From NCBI GenBank assembly GCA_035048495.1, contig CM068547.1:35509289-35573288 (forward strand): DNA of 64,000 nt, read 5' to 3'. The DNA is from Euptelea pleiosperma. Taxonomy: Eukaryota; Streptophyta; Magnoliopsida; Ranunculales; Eupteleaceae. The position numbers were made by a program, and so were the translations under genes. Of this stretch, positions 1 through 11,873 are shown piece by piece; the first letter of the stretch is position 1; each line of letters opens with the position of its first letter. The notes beneath the pieces are model-generated. The model was given only the letters and a program-made list of their open reading frames with translations. It was not told the DNA's origin and ran no database searches.

Positions 1-2301
1 AAATTCACAAGTTATAAGCTTCGGAACGTAACACACAAACTGAGTCCAATTTGAGACGTTGACGCACGGATGGAGCTAACTTGTTTCGACTGTCACGATT
101 CTTGATCCAACAATTCAAATGTGTTGAAACAATGGTAATGGAAGAGATTTAGGCCAATTACGAGTTTCGATTGCGAAAAAGTCACAAGTTATAGGCTTCG
201 GAATGTAACACACAAACTGAGTCCAATTTGAGACGTTGATGCACGGATTGAGCTAACTTGTTTCGACTGTCAAGAATCTTGTTCGAACACATCAAATGTG
301 TTGAAACAATAGTAATGGAAGAGTTTGAGTCCAATTACATGGTCCGATTGCTAAAAGCCCTTAAGTTATAGGCTTCGGAATGTAACAAACGAACTGAGTC
401 CAATTTGAGACGTTGACGCACGGATAGAGCTAACTTATTTCGACGGTCCCAAATCATGTTCCAACGATTATAATCTGTTGAAACAATTGTAATGGAAGAG
501 TTTGAGTCAAATTACGAGCTCTGGTTGCGAAAACGTCACAAGTTATAGGCTTTGGAATGTAACACACAAACTGAGTCCAATTAGAGACATTGACGAACGG
601 ATGGAGCAAACTTCTTTCGACTGTCCCGAATTTTACTCCAACACTTCAAATGTGTTGAAACAATAGTAATAGAAGAGTTTGAGTCCAATTACGAGGTCCA
701 GTTGCGAAAAAGTCACAAGTTATAGGCTTCGGAATGTAACACACAAACTGAGTCCAATCTGAGACGTTGATGCACGGATGGAGCTAACTTGTTTCGACTG
801 TCAAGAATCTTGTTCCAATACATCAAATCTGTTGAAACAATAGTAATGGAAGAGTTTGAGTCCAAAATAAGAGGTCCGGTTGCGAAAATGTCACAAGTTA
901 TAGCCTTCGGAATATAACACACAAACTGAGTCCAATTTGAGACGTTGACGCATGGATGGAGCTAACTTGTTTCGACGGTCCCAAATCATGTTCCAACACT
1001 TAAAATCTGTTGAAACAATAGTAATGGAAAAGTTGGAGTCCAATTACGAGGTGTGGTTGCGAAAAATTCACAAGTTATAAGCTTCGGAACATAACACACA
1101 AACTGAGTCCAATTTGAGACGTTGACGCACGGATGGAGCTAACTAGTTTCGACTGTCACGAATCTTGTTCCAACACTTCAAATGTGTTGAAACAATAGTA
1201 ATGGAAGAGTTTGAGTCCAATTACGAGGTCCGGTTGCGAAAAAGTCACAAGTTATGGGCTTCGGAAGGTAATACACACACTGAGTCCAATTTGAGACGTT
1301 GACGCACGGATGGAGCAAACTTCTTTCGACTGTCAAGAATCTTGTCCCAACACTGCAACTGTGTTGAAACAATAGTAATTGAAGAGTTGGAGTCCAATTA
1401 CGAGGTCTGGTTGCGAAAAATTCACAAGTTATAAGCTTCGGAACGTAACACACAAACTGAGTCCAATTTGAGACGTTGAAGCACGGATGGAGCTAACTTG
1501 TTTCGACTGTCACGATTCTTGATCCAACAATTCAAATGTGTTGAAACAATGGTAATGGAAGAGATTTAGGCCAATTACGAGGTCCGATTGCGAAAAAGTC
1601 ACAAGTTATAGGCTTCGGAATGTAACACACAAACTGAGTCCAATTTGAGACGTTGATGCACGGATTGAGCTAACTTGTTTCGACTGTCAAGAATCTTGTT
1701 CCAACACATCAAATGTGTTGAAACAATAGTAATGGACGAGTTTGAGTCCAATTACGAGGTCCGGTTGCGAAACTGTCACAAGTTATAGGCTTCGGAATAT
1801 AACACACAAACTGAGTCCAATTTGAGACGTTGACGCATTGATGGAGCTAACTTGTTTCGACGGTCCCAAATCATGTTCCAACACTTAAAATCTGTTTAAA
1901 CAATAGTAATTGAAGAGTTGGAGTCCAATTACGAGGTGTGGTTGCGAAAAATTCACAAGTTATAAGCTTCGGAACGTAACACACAAACTGAGTCCAATTT
2001 GAGACGTTGATGCACGGATGGAGCTAACTTGTTTCGACTGTCAAGAATCTTGTTCCAACACATCAAATGTGTTGAAACAATAGTAATGGAAGAGTTTGAG
2101 TCCAAAATAAGAGGTCTGGTTGCGAAAATGTCACAAGTTATAGCCTTCGGAATATAACACACAAACTGAGTCCAATTTGAGACGTTGACGCATGGATGGA
2201 GCTAACTTGTTTCGACGGTCCCAAATCATGTTCCAACACTTAAAATCTGTTGAAAAAATAGTAATGGAAGAGTTAGAGTCCAATTACGAGGTGGTTGCGA
2301 A
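1..2301. repeat. Type A HOR copy 1 (13 monomers, 2301 bp)
   Basis: This is the first of two adjacent 13-monomer units. Landmarks in this copy reappear 2301 bp later, for example 713 to 3014 and 1953 to 4254. The window edge truncates the array, so the start of the unit is arbitrary. A type A diagnostic is GGAAGAGATTTAGG, where type B has GGAAAAGATTTAGG. Confidence 0.9.
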
Positions 2302-4604
2302 AAATTCACAAGTTATAAGCTTCGGAACGTAACACACAAACTGAGTCCAATTTGAGACGTTGACGCACGGATGGAGCTAACTTGTTTCGAATGTCACGAT
2401 TCTTGATCCAACAATTCAAATGTGTTGAAACAATGGTAATGGAAGAGATTTAGGCCAATTACGAGTTCCGATTGCGAAAAAGTCACAAGTTATAGGCTTC
2501 GGAATGTAACACACAAACTGAGTCCAATTTGAGACGTTGATGCACGGATTGAGCTAACTTGTTTCGACTGTCAAGAATCTTGTTCGAACACATCAAATGT
2601 GTTGAAACAATAGTAATGGAAGAGTTTGAGTCCAATTACATGGTCCGATTGCTAAAAGCCCTTAAGTTATAGGCTTCGGAATGTAACAAACGAACTGAGT
2701 CCAATTTGAGACGTTGACGCACGGATAGAGCTAACTTATTTCGACGGTCCCAAATCATGTTCCAACGATTAAAATCTGTTGAAACAATTGTAATGGAAGA
2801 GTTGGAGTCAAATTACGAGCTCTGGTTGCGAAAACGTCACAAGTTATAGGCTTTGGAATGTAACACACAAACTGAGTCCAATTAGAGACATTGACGAACG
2901 GATGGAGCAAACTTCTTTCGACTGTCCCGAATTTTACTCCAACACTTCAAATGTGTTGAAACAATAGTAATGGAAGAGTTTGAGTCCAATTACGAGGTCC
3001 AGTTGCGAAAAAGTCACAAGTTATAGGCTTTGGAATGTAACACACAAACTGAGTCCAATCTGAGACGTTGATGCACGGATGGAGCTAACTTGTTTCGACT
3101 GTCAAGAATCTTGTTCCAATACATCAAATCTGTTGAAACAATAGTAATGGAAGAGTTTGAGTCCAAAATAAGAGGTCCGGTTGCGAAAATGTCACAAGTT
3201 ATAGCCTTCGGAATATAACACACAAACTGAGTCCAATTTGAGACGTTGACGCATGGATGGAGCTAACTTGTTTCGACGGTCCCAAATCATGTTCCAACAC
3301 TTAAAATCTGTTGAAACAATAGTAATGGAAGAGTTGGAGTCCAATTACGAGGTGTGGTTGCGAAAAATTCACAAGTTATAAGCTTCGGAACATAACACAC
3401 AAACTGAGTCCAATTTGAGACGTTGACGCACGGATGGAGCTAACTAGTTTCGACTGTCACGAATCTTGTTCCAACACTTCAAATGTGTTGAAACAATAGT
3501 AATGGAAGAGTTTGAGTCCAATTACGAGGTCCGGTTGCGAAAAAGTCTCAAGTTATGGGCTTCGGAAGGTAATACACACACTGAGTCCAATTTGAGACGT
3601 TGACGCACGGATGGAGCAAACTTCTTTCGACTGTCAAGAATCTTGTCCCAACACTGCAAATGTGTTGAAACAATAGTAATTGAAGAGTTGGAGTCCAATT
3701 ACGAGGTCTGGTTGCGAAAAATTCACAAGTTATAAGCTTCGGAACGTAACACACAAACTGAGTCCAATTTGAGACGTTGACGCACGGATGGAGCTAACTT
3801 GTTTCGACTGTCACGATTCTTGATCCAACAATTCAAATGTGTTGAAACAATGGTAATGGAAGAGATTTAGGCCAATTACGAGGTCCGATTGCGAAAAAGT
3901 CACAAGTTATAGGCTTCGGAATGTAACACACAAACTGAGTCCAATTTGAGACGTTGATGCACTGATTGAGCTAACTTGTTTCGACTGTCAAGAATCTTGT
4001 TCCAACACATCAAATGTGTTGAAACAATAGTAATGGATGAGTTTGAGTCCAATTACGAGGTTCGGTTGCGAAAATGTCACAAGTTATAGGCTTCGGAATA
4101 TAACACACAAACTGAGTCCAATTTGAGACGTTGACGCATTGATGGAGCTAACTTGTTTCGACGGTCCCAAATCATGTTCCAACACTTAAAATCTGTTTAA
4201 ACAATAGTAATGGAAGAGTTGGAGTCCAATTACGAGGTGTGGTTGCGAAAAATTCACAAGTTATAAGCTTCGGAACGTAACACACAAACTGAGTCCAATT
4301 TGAGACGTTGATGCACGGATGGAGCTAACTTGTTTCGACTGTCAAGAATCTTGTTCCAACACATCAAATGTGTTGAAACAATAGTAATGGAAGAGTTTGA
4401 GTCCAAAATAAGAGGTCTGGTTGCGAAAATGTCACAAGTTATAGCCTTCGGAATATAACACACAAACTGAGTCCAATTTGAGACGTTGACGCATGGATGG
4501 AGCTAACTTGTTTCGACGGTCCCAAATCATGTTCCAACACTTAAAATCTGTTGAAAAAATAGTAATGGAAGAGTTAGAGTCCAATTACGAGGTGTGGTTG
4601 CGAA
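2302..4604. repeat. Type A HOR copy 2 (13 monomers)
   Basis: This repeats the preceding 13-monomer unit in the same order. It is 2 bp longer than the previous copy: the junction at about 2290 reads GAGGTGGTTGC, whereas the equivalent at about 4591 reads GAGGTGTGGTTGC. The same 2-bp-short junction is present at about 59431, which helps align the left and right type A blocks. Confidence 0.88.
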
Positions 4605-6889
4605 AAATTCACAAGTTATAAGCTTCGGAACGTAACACACAAACTGAGTCCATTTTGAGACGTTGACGCACGGATGGAGCTAACTTGTTTCGACTGTCAC
4701 GATTCTTGATCCAACAATTCAAATGTGTTGAAACAATGGTAATGGAAGAGATTTAGGCCAATTACGAGGTCCGATTGCGAAAAAGACACAAGTTATAGGC
4801 TTCGGAATGTAACACACAAACTGAGTCCAATTTGAGACGTTGATGCACGGATTGAGCTAACTTGTTTCGACTGTCAAGAATCTTGTTCCAACACATCAAA
4901 TGTGTTTAAACAATAGTAATGGACGAGTTTGAGTCCAATTACGAGGTCCGGTTGCGAAAATGTCACAAGTTATAGCCTTCGGAATATAACACACAAACTG
5001 AGTCCAATTTGAGACGTTGACGCATGGATGGAGCTAACTTGTTTCGACGGTCCCAAATCATGTTCCAACACTTAAAATCTGTTGAAACAATAGTAATGGA
5101 AGAGTTGGAGTCCAATTACGAGGTGTGGTTGCGAAAAATTCACAAGTTATAAGCTTCGGAACATAACACACAAGCTGAGTTCAATTTGAGACGTTGACGC
5201 ACGGATGGAGCTAACTAGTTTCGACTGTCACGAATCTTGTTCCAACACATTTGAAACAATAGTAATGGAAGAGTTTGAGTCCAATTACGAGGTCCGGTTG
5301 CGAAAAAGTCACAAGTTATGGGCTTCGGAAGGTAATACACACACTGAGTCCAATTTGAGACGTTGACGCACGGATGGAGCAAACTTCTTTCGACTGTCAA
5401 GAATCTTGTCCCAACACTGCAAATGTGTTGAAACAATAGTAATTGAAGAGTTGGAGTCCAATTACGAGGTCTGGTTGCGAAAAATTCACAAGTTATAAGC
5501 TTCGGAACGTAACACACAAACTGAGTCCAATTTGAGACGTTGACGCACGGATGGAGCTAACTTGTTTCGACTGTCACGATTCTTGATCCAACAATTCAAA
5601 TGTTATGAAACAATGGTAATGGAAGAGATTTAGGCCAATTACGAGGTCCGATTGCGAAAAAGTCACAAGTTATAGGCTTCGGAATGTAACACACAAACTG
5701 AGTCCAATTTGAGACGTTGATGCACGGATTGAGCTAACTTGTTTCGACTGTCAAGAATCTTGTTCCAACACATCAAATGTGTTGAAACAATAGTAATGGA
5801 CGAGTTTGAGTCCAATTACGAGGTCCGGTTGCGAAAATGTCACAAGTTATAGGCTTCGGAATATAACACACAAACTGAGTCCAATTTGAGACGTTGACGC
5901 ATTGATGGAGCTAACTTGTTTCGACGGTCCCAAATCATGTTCCAACACTTAAAATCTGTTTAAACAATAGTAATGGAATAGTTGGAGTCCAATTACGAGG
6001 TGTGGTTGCGAAAAATTCACAAGTTATAAGCTTCGGAACGTAACACACAAACTGAGTCCAATTTGAGACGTTGATGCACGGATGGAGCTAACTTGTTTCG
6101 ACTGTCAAGAATCTTGTTCCAACACATCAAATGTGTTGAAACAATAGTAATGGAAGAGTTTGAGTCCAAAATAAGAGGTCTGGTTGCGAAAATGTCACAA
6201 GTTATAGCCTTCGGAATATAACACACAAACTGAGTCCAATTTGAGACGTTGACGCATGGATGGAGCTAACTTGTTTCGACGGTCCCAAATCATGTTCCAA
6301 GACTTAAAATCTGTTGAAAAAATAGTAATGGAAGAGTTAGAGTCCAATTACGAGGTGTGGTTGCGAAAAATTCACAAGTTATAAGCTTCGGAAGGTAACA
6401 CACAAACTGAGTCCATTTTGAGACGTTGACGCACGGATGGAGCTAACTTGTTTCGACTGTCACGATTCTTGATCCAACAATTCAAATGTGTTGAAACAAT
6501 GGTAATGGAAAAGATTTAGGCCAATTACGAGGTCCGATTGCGAAAAAGTCACAAGTTATAGGCTTCGGAATGTAACACACAAACTGAGTCCAATTTGAGA
6601 CGTTGATGCACGGATTGAGCTAACTTGTTTCGACTGTCAAGAATCTTGTTCCAACACATCAAATGTGTTGAAACAATAGTAATGGACGAGTTTGAGTCCA
6701 ATTACGAGGTCCGGTTGCGAAAATGTCACAAGTTATAGGCTTCGGAATATAACACACAAACTGAGTCCAATTTGAGACGTTGACGCATTGATGGAGCTAA
6801 CTTGTTTCGACGGTCCCAAATCATGTTCCAACACTTAAAATCTGTTTAAACAATAGTAATGGAATAGTTGGAGTCCAATTACGAGGTGT
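4605..6889. repeat. Type A to type B transition monomers
   Basis: Monomers here no longer follow the 2301-bp register; the equivalent landmark moves by about 1763 bp (4254 to 6017), close to 10 monomers. One monomer has a short deletion at about 5248 (CCAACACATTTGAAAC), which removes part of the hairpin region. Type A diagnostics persist to about 5.63 kb (GGAAGAGATT). Type B diagnostics appear from about 6.30 kb (GTTCCAAGACTT, then GGAAAAGATT at about 6508). The HOR type therefore changes just before the retrotransposon insertion. Confidence 0.8.
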
Positions 6890-6894
6890 GGTTG
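6890..6894. repeat. Target site duplication GGTTG, left copy
   Basis: GGTTG immediately precedes the TG of the left LTR and recurs directly after the CA of the right LTR. Removing the element restores the usual satellite sequence GTGTGGTTGCGAAAAATTC, as seen at about 28089. A 5-bp duplication is normal for Ty3/gypsy integration. Confidence 0.96.
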
Positions 6895-7206
6895 TGAAAG
6901 TAGGATTTTTCCGCGTCGTTGGTTACGGAAATCCTAGATCTCAACAATATTTGTAATTATCCGATTCTTTTTCACTCAAATCCTGCAAAAATCACAGGGT
7001 TGTACAGTGGCTTGTGTCGGATGTCGATCCGCACTCGGGGTTAGTTTGCGTAATTCAACGACATGAAATGACGGATTTTTATCAAGAAAACATGGAGAGG
7101 TGAGAATGGTGATGGATTTAAAACATTCTTAGTAATTTTTAGAGAGAGAAATTACCACAAACAATCAAAAACACAAAAGTAAACTAACAAATGCAAAAAT
7201 AATAAT

Positions 7207-7212
7207 TTTATT
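7207..7212 (-). promoter_or_regulatory. Candidate polyadenylation signal in 3' LTR
   Basis: The minus strand reads GAATAAAATT here, about 310 nt before the 3' end of the LTR in element direction. The diverged solo LTR has an AATAAA at a comparable place (18734-18739), and the right LTR has the same copy at 22718-22723. Conservation between LTR subfamilies supports a role, but a hexamer is weak evidence alone. Confidence 0.35.
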
Positions 7213-7980
7213 CATCCTCAATGAGTCTTACAAAATCAAATTAAATTCAAAAATTAACCTAGAAAGCCATAAAAATTAGAGGGAGAAATGAGAAAATGTA
7301 GAGAGAGAAACATCGAAGAAGGCTATCTTAGAGAGAGAAAATATGGGGGAGAGAGAAAGTGGAGATCTAGAGAGAGAAAGGGGTGAGAGACTTACCATTA
7401 TACGTGTCCCATGGAGAGGGTCATCACGGAAGAGATCGAGGTATGGCTACCACCATGATGAAGAGAGAGTTATTGCCTAGCCATGGAAGGAATGGAGGTG
7501 CTGGCTGGTGGCTATAGAGGAGGAGAATCAGTGATTGGGCATGGTAGCTAACTGGAGATGGTTGCAAGGGGGATGCCAGTGGAGAAGCTTAGGATTAGAG
7601 TAGAGGAGAGATCGTGGGAGATGAGATGAGAGAGTAGTGGAGCGGTAGGAAGAGGGCAGCAACAATGGTTCAGGCAGTGCAGGCGGTGGTGAAGTGAGAC
7701 GCCTTGAAGAAGGCGGCTGGACGTTGCCTGCTGGTGGATGGATGTGGATGGCAAGGGGAGGGCGATCCAGCAGGTAGGTATCCCCCTTCTTCCTCTCTTC
7801 TCTTCTCTTCTCCCCTCTTTCTTTTTCTGGTTCTTTTTTTTTTTTTTTATTTTCAAAATGGGGGAAGGAGAGGACTGTTGTAATTGTTGCTTGGTGTTGC
7901 CGCCTGAAACACCACAACGTTAGAGAGGTGAGGGAGGCGGCTTGGTGGAGCAATGTTAGACGTCAGCTGAGGAGCTAACG

Positions 7981-8005
7981 GACGGCCTGCAACTCAGTTG
8001 CCGTC
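7981..8005. repeat. Imperfect hairpin in the LTR
   Basis: The arms GACGG and CAACT pair with AGTTG and CCGTC around a single C, with a small bulge on the left side. The identical hairpin sits at 23492-23516 in the other LTR. The solo LTR has stronger hairpins built on a related CAACT/AGTTG core at 19468-19493 and 19638-19663. Confidence 0.5.
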
Positions 8006-9922
8006 TGAATGGTGGAAGGAGGAGCAGGTTCAGGCGGTAATGGTGGCTGGCAGTGGTGAAACGGCTGCAGCTGTAGCTGAGTTCGATGGTGAGGGCGAAT
8101 GGGGAGAAACCTTTGGGTTCCTCCCTCCTTTACTTCTCTTCTTCTTCTTCCCTTCTTCTCTCTTCTTTCTTTTCTCTTTTTTTTTTTTTTTTTGTTTTGT
8201 TTTCTTTCCTTTTTTTTTTTTGTTTTTCTGGTTTTACAAGAAGATGAAGAACGGTGCTGTCCAATGGTGGAGAACTTGCTGTTACTCCAGTGAGGCGCAG
8301 ATTGTAGAAGATTTGTAGAAGGAGGGCGGCACACTAGTCGGTGGAGTTGCAGGGTGCTATTCAGTCCGGCAAGGTGAAGAGAATGGAGAGAGATCTAGTC
8401 ATGGTGGAGACGCTGGTCTGCACTAGAAGAGTTGCTGTTGGTGGTCCGGTTGGGCGGTGAATCAATGGAGAAGAAGAGCAGTGGGGAAGGGAAGGAAAGA
8501 GAGGATGTGCAGCCACCGGGGATGAGATTGTGGGAAGGGGAATGGGCCAAAAAAAGAGAGACTCAAGAGTAGGGTTTCTCCTTTCATACCCAAAACGTGG
8601 GGCGTCGAAAATGGAAAGAGTGGTCTCCCGTTTAGATAGAATTGTTTCCTCTTTTGGAGAAAACGTTAGCAGCCCTTTGAAGGAAACGTTCTTCTTTCTT
8701 TGTGAGGGCAGCATGAAAACAGAAAATTCCTTTGATTGTAGACCCCACCTGATATTAACTTTAGCAAATATTCTTGCATGCTTCAAGTTCCATGTTATTA
8801 CCCTCTTGCCCTTCACCTTTTGTGGACCAAATGTATCTCTCCATTGTGTGAGTTAATCTGGACTGTTCAAACGTCTCTTCCTTCTCGTGGCAAGTATCCC
8901 ACAAATTTTTGGAAAGTATCTCACTTTCTTGCCATTCATCTTTGTACATTCGGTACTTTGTGAGAATTTTTTTACATGGAAAGTATCTCCACGTCCTCTT
9001 TTGCTTCCCGCCATGTTACCAACTTGTTAGCTCATACAACCCGTGCTTCATTCTATGCATTGCACGCCACGTCTTGCCATAAACGTCTAGCTCACTTTCC
9101 TAGAATCGCATCTATTCATATTGCTTGCTTCCACAAGTTCCTCACTACCTTGCTTTGTTGTTTCTTGGTATCTAGCGGCTTAGTCCAAAATCCAACATCA
9201 AACTTGGCCCATCTCGTGGCTTGTTGACCTGGCTCATGGGCCCACATCCTTGGTTCGTTACCTCGACCAACACACATGTTGTCCCATTGGCCTTTAGATA
9301 TCTTGATGGCTATCCCATGGGAATAATCAGCATCACATGTTCACTGGCTCTTTGGGCTTGCCGTCAGGATTTGGTCATTGCGTCCAAGGTCTTGTATATT
9401 CGCCAAATAGGATTCCTCAGCTTTATTATACACTGGATGTGTTAAGTATCTGCCCTCTTCTGCCATGCTTGCTTGCCTATGACAGATTTTCCTCATCTCA
9501 TTGATGGGTCCAGTAACATGGTCCACTGGCTCATTCTCTCTCTTGGTTCTCGGTCTGGCGCTTTGATTATCTGGCTTGACCTGTACTTGGCTCATATCTT
9601 CTAAACATAGCCTGTTGGCTCTTTAAGCTTTGATAATGGGCTTCTATGGTTGATTGTGGGCCCGTAAGTCTTGAGAATCGCCTGATCGGATTTCCTGCGA
9701 GAGAAAAACACGTAATGAAACTTGATCAAAATGGCTTCATATCTAGAATTCCGAAAATGTGTTTAAATAATGCAAATATACCATTTCGTCCAGAAAAGTG
9801 TGTTCTACGCAACAGAAGAGACTCTTACGAAGAAAAGTAGGTAAATAGAGTATTTTACGTAGGAGAATGCAATAACGCTAAAAGGATAATTGCTTAAAAT
9901 AAGCACTTTTGAGCGAATATCA

Positions 9923-9936
9923 CAACCCCCAACCAG
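9923..9936 (-). promoter_or_regulatory. Polypurine tract (plus-strand primer site)
   Basis: Read on the minus strand, CTGGTTGGGGGTTG directly abuts the TGATATTC start of the 3' LTR. A purine-rich run touching the 3' LTR is the expected priming site for second-strand DNA synthesis in LTR retroelements. It is interrupted by T residues, but position and G-richness fit. Two further copies of its core lie upstream at 11549-11560 and 11834-11845. Confidence 0.75.
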
Positions 9937-11461
9937 CATATTGCCAATCCTTGGCAATTAGTGCGAAATAAATGAGCTCAAAAGGGCTCTGCACATGCTG
10001 CACACTTTTTTCATATTAGCTCAGGGAAAAACATCGTTCGTCAAATAATTGAATGGATGCAAAAATAGTTACATGCTAGCGAAGAGTTGGAGAGTCTTGG
10101 CAAGACTACAGACTGATAATCATGACCCAGAATAGTCAGACTCTGCGTGTGTGTGTGCTCAACATTCTCATCATCCGACAGTAAAGATTTTCAGATCACC
10201 TCTAAGTTTTTATGCCTTGACCTCAAATCTCACATGTTTAGCATTCAGAATAGAATCACACAAGAAGGGTTTTCTTCTTTTCTCTCAATTTATATGTGAG
10301 GAGATGTGTTGATATATGAAAGCAAAGATCTCACATATGTATTATTTGAAGGAAGGACATCTTTAACAGAAGAAGATCTCATGATTGGAATACCACTTCA
10401 CTCGGGAACGTCAGATCAAACTCTATAGCTTCTCTTTCTCCAATCTCCACATTTTATGATCGTGCCATCCTAGAATCAAGTAGGACTTTCCTGGGTTGTA
10501 ATGAGGCTTAGGTCAGGTGTAGAGAGATAAAGGAATACAGGATTTCAAAGATCTTGAGAGGATATTGCCATTTTCTTGAATTTTTCCTGCGACGTAACAC
10601 CATTATCTGGTTCTTTTTCCTTTTTTCGTATTTTTCTCTTTTTCTTGATATTTCTGAGACTGCTCAATTTCTTTTCAGCTCTTCTTCATACTTTCTTTCT
10701 ATATTTTGTTTTTGGCTTGAACCACTTTCTTTTCCTTTTGATTCTTCTTCTTTACTTTTCTTTTTCACGGTAAACCCACATCAGTTATTCTTTTGTCCAT
10801 CTCAAAATGAGGGTAGCCAGTCATGTTTCGTAGCTGGACTGGATTTTAGGTTGATGGGTTTGCAAATAAAAGGCTTTTATAGAACGGCTCAAGGGGTTTC
10901 TAGTGAAGTATAATTCAGGTGAGTAAAAAGGCTGAATGGTTCAGAAAAATGGCCTAAATCATTTTCTAGGGTTTGCACTATCATGTATACTGTCTTGACT
11001 GGATACAGAGAAGGTTCTGTCGTAGTAATCCAATGTTGATGTCGTTCCGAGTTTTATGATCGAAGCAAAAGATAATGAGATCTCTCAACGAGTATTGCGG
11101 GCATGAAGAATAGTGAGTCATCTTGTGACTCAGAATTGTTGTATAACACTCTGAATTGATTAAAGGCTCGAAAGCTCACTGGGTTAGGTCTCCACAATTC
11201 TTCTCACAGGATCTCTAGAATTTCCAAACTTAGGATGACTCTGATGTTGATAGTGTACAATTGTGCCGAATCTGATTTTTTCTAAGTTTTCAAACCTGCT
11301 GTAGTCACACTTGACTTGACTCAACGCTAACTTTAAACAAAAATTGACATCCTCAATACTGACTTAACGGAGGTTTTCAGCTAATCAAAGTCAGGGTATT
11401 TGACACATTTTTGAAATTCTAGAAAACTTTTGGAGAACATCGGAAATCACCCCAAAAACAA

Positions 11462-11463
<2 letters not shown>

Positions 11464-11513
<50 letters not shown>
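11464..11513 (-). repeat. 50-nt poly(A) run (poly-T on plus strand)
   Basis: An uninterrupted run of 50 T on the plus strand, i.e. A50 in element direction, starts about 360 nt after the pol stop codon. It may be an expanded homopolymer or the remnant tail of a captured transcript. Its exact length is unreliable in any sequencing technology. Confidence 0.85.
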
Positions 11514-11515
<2 letters not shown>

Positions 11516-11548
11516 CAAAATGAAGACATGAGTTTTGGTAAATACCCC

Positions 11549-11560
11549 ACCCCCAACCAA
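11549..11560 (-). promoter_or_regulatory. Internal polypurine-like tract 1
   Basis: On the minus strand this reads TTGGTTGGGGGT, sharing the core GGTTGGGGGT with the terminal polypurine tract. It may be an extra plus-strand priming site or only an ancient local duplication. Confidence 0.4.
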
Positions 11561-11833
11561 AATACAGCACCGTCCTCGGTGCTCATGACCGGGACATAAA
11601 ATGATAACAAATCAATGATGATGATGCAAAGATTCAGGAAGGATGTTACCAAGTCGGCAGAAACTCGACAGTGTGTGGTACCTGATGATCGGAATAATGA
11701 TTGTACCTGCATTTCCAGAGATATAACAGTAATAACAAATGCATGAGACTCATGTACTCTAGGAATACCGGAATTGCCTTTCCGAAAGCGCTAAGTTTTA
11801 TGTCTTCAGCCAGACATGACGGGGGTGACAGGC

Positions 11834-11845
11834 ACCCCCAACCAA
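11834..11845 (-). promoter_or_regulatory. Internal polypurine-like tract 2
   Basis: This is a second copy of TTGGTTGGGGGT on the minus strand, about 30 nt past the pol stop codon. Its nearness to the end of pol is compatible with a conserved feature of the 3' part of such elements. Confidence 0.4.
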
Positions 11846-11873
11846 GTTGGAGCACAGGAGACTGAGTAGATCA

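Larger units (their letters stand above)
1..6894. repeat. 177-bp tandem satellite array, left segment
   Basis: Head-to-tail monomers fill this stretch with no gap. The same landmark (the G of AAGTTATA) recurs at 11, 188, 365, 542, 719, 897, 1074, 1251 and 1428, giving a 177-bp period. One monomer type is 178 bp because it reads CCAAAATAAGAGG where the others read CCAATTACGAGG. Neighbouring monomers differ clearly from one another, but monomers 13 units apart are nearly identical, which is higher-order repeat organisation. Length and HOR structure fit a plant centromeric satellite by analogy with the 170-180 bp centromere repeats of other plants; the centromeric role is an inference. Short minus-strand reading frames recur with the monomer and are not genes. 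The segment ends at the retrotransposon target site. Confidence 0.97.
6895..9922 (-). repeat. 3' LTR (left) of the Athila element
   Basis: 3,028 bp, TGAAAGTAGG...CGAATATCA on the plus strand, so TGATATTCG...CTTTCA in element direction, with canonical TG/CA ends. Every stretch I compared matches the right LTR at a constant offset of 15,511 bp, and all open-frame translations are identical. It contains GAGAGA-rich segments (about 7140-7390), long pyrimidine tracts (about 7788-7850 and 8125-8230) and an AATAAA on the minus strand at 7207-7212 that could serve in polyadenylation. The plus- and minus-strand open frames in it are low-complexity or shadow frames; I see no captured gene. Confidence 0.95.
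9937..11873 (-). other. Non-coding 3' region between pol and polypurine tract; no env-like gene
   Basis: About 1.94 kb lies downstream of pol in element direction. Many Athila elements carry an env-like ORF here. The only minus-strand frames over 60 codons are two overlapping ones of 65 and 69 codons (about 11515-11855), with no recognisable similarity or signal-peptide and transmembrane layout. The stretch also holds a purine-rich patch in element direction (about 10590-10790), a 50-nt poly(A) run and two polypurine-like cores. I see no gene in it. Confidence 0.75.

Noticed and set aside
183..359. A CENP-B box-like motif in the satellite monomer (TTCG words)
   Set aside because: TTCGGAACG and TTTCGACTG do not satisfy the required A and CGGG positions of the box on either strand.
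713..922. Recurring 60-100 codon minus-strand frames beginning MCYIPKAITC or MCYVPKLITC throughout the satellite
   Set aside because: They repeat with the 177-bp monomer and span monomer joins, and their stops shift with monomer variants. They are chance openings in satellite DNA, not a gene family.
7998..8318. A 106-codon plus-strand frame rich in Phe and Leu resembling a membrane segment
   Set aside because: The hydrophobic run is the translation of a TTTCTTTT pyrimidine tract.
8361..8856. Overlapping frames of 108-151 codons in both LTRs
   Set aside because: They are identical only because the LTRs are identical. They overlap on both strands, have low-complexity composition and no recognisable domain.
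10554..10913. A 119-codon plus-strand frame in the 3' region of the element, possible env-like membrane protein
   Set aside because: It is antisense to the element and derives from a pyrimidine-rich stretch; env-like genes lie on the same strand as pol.
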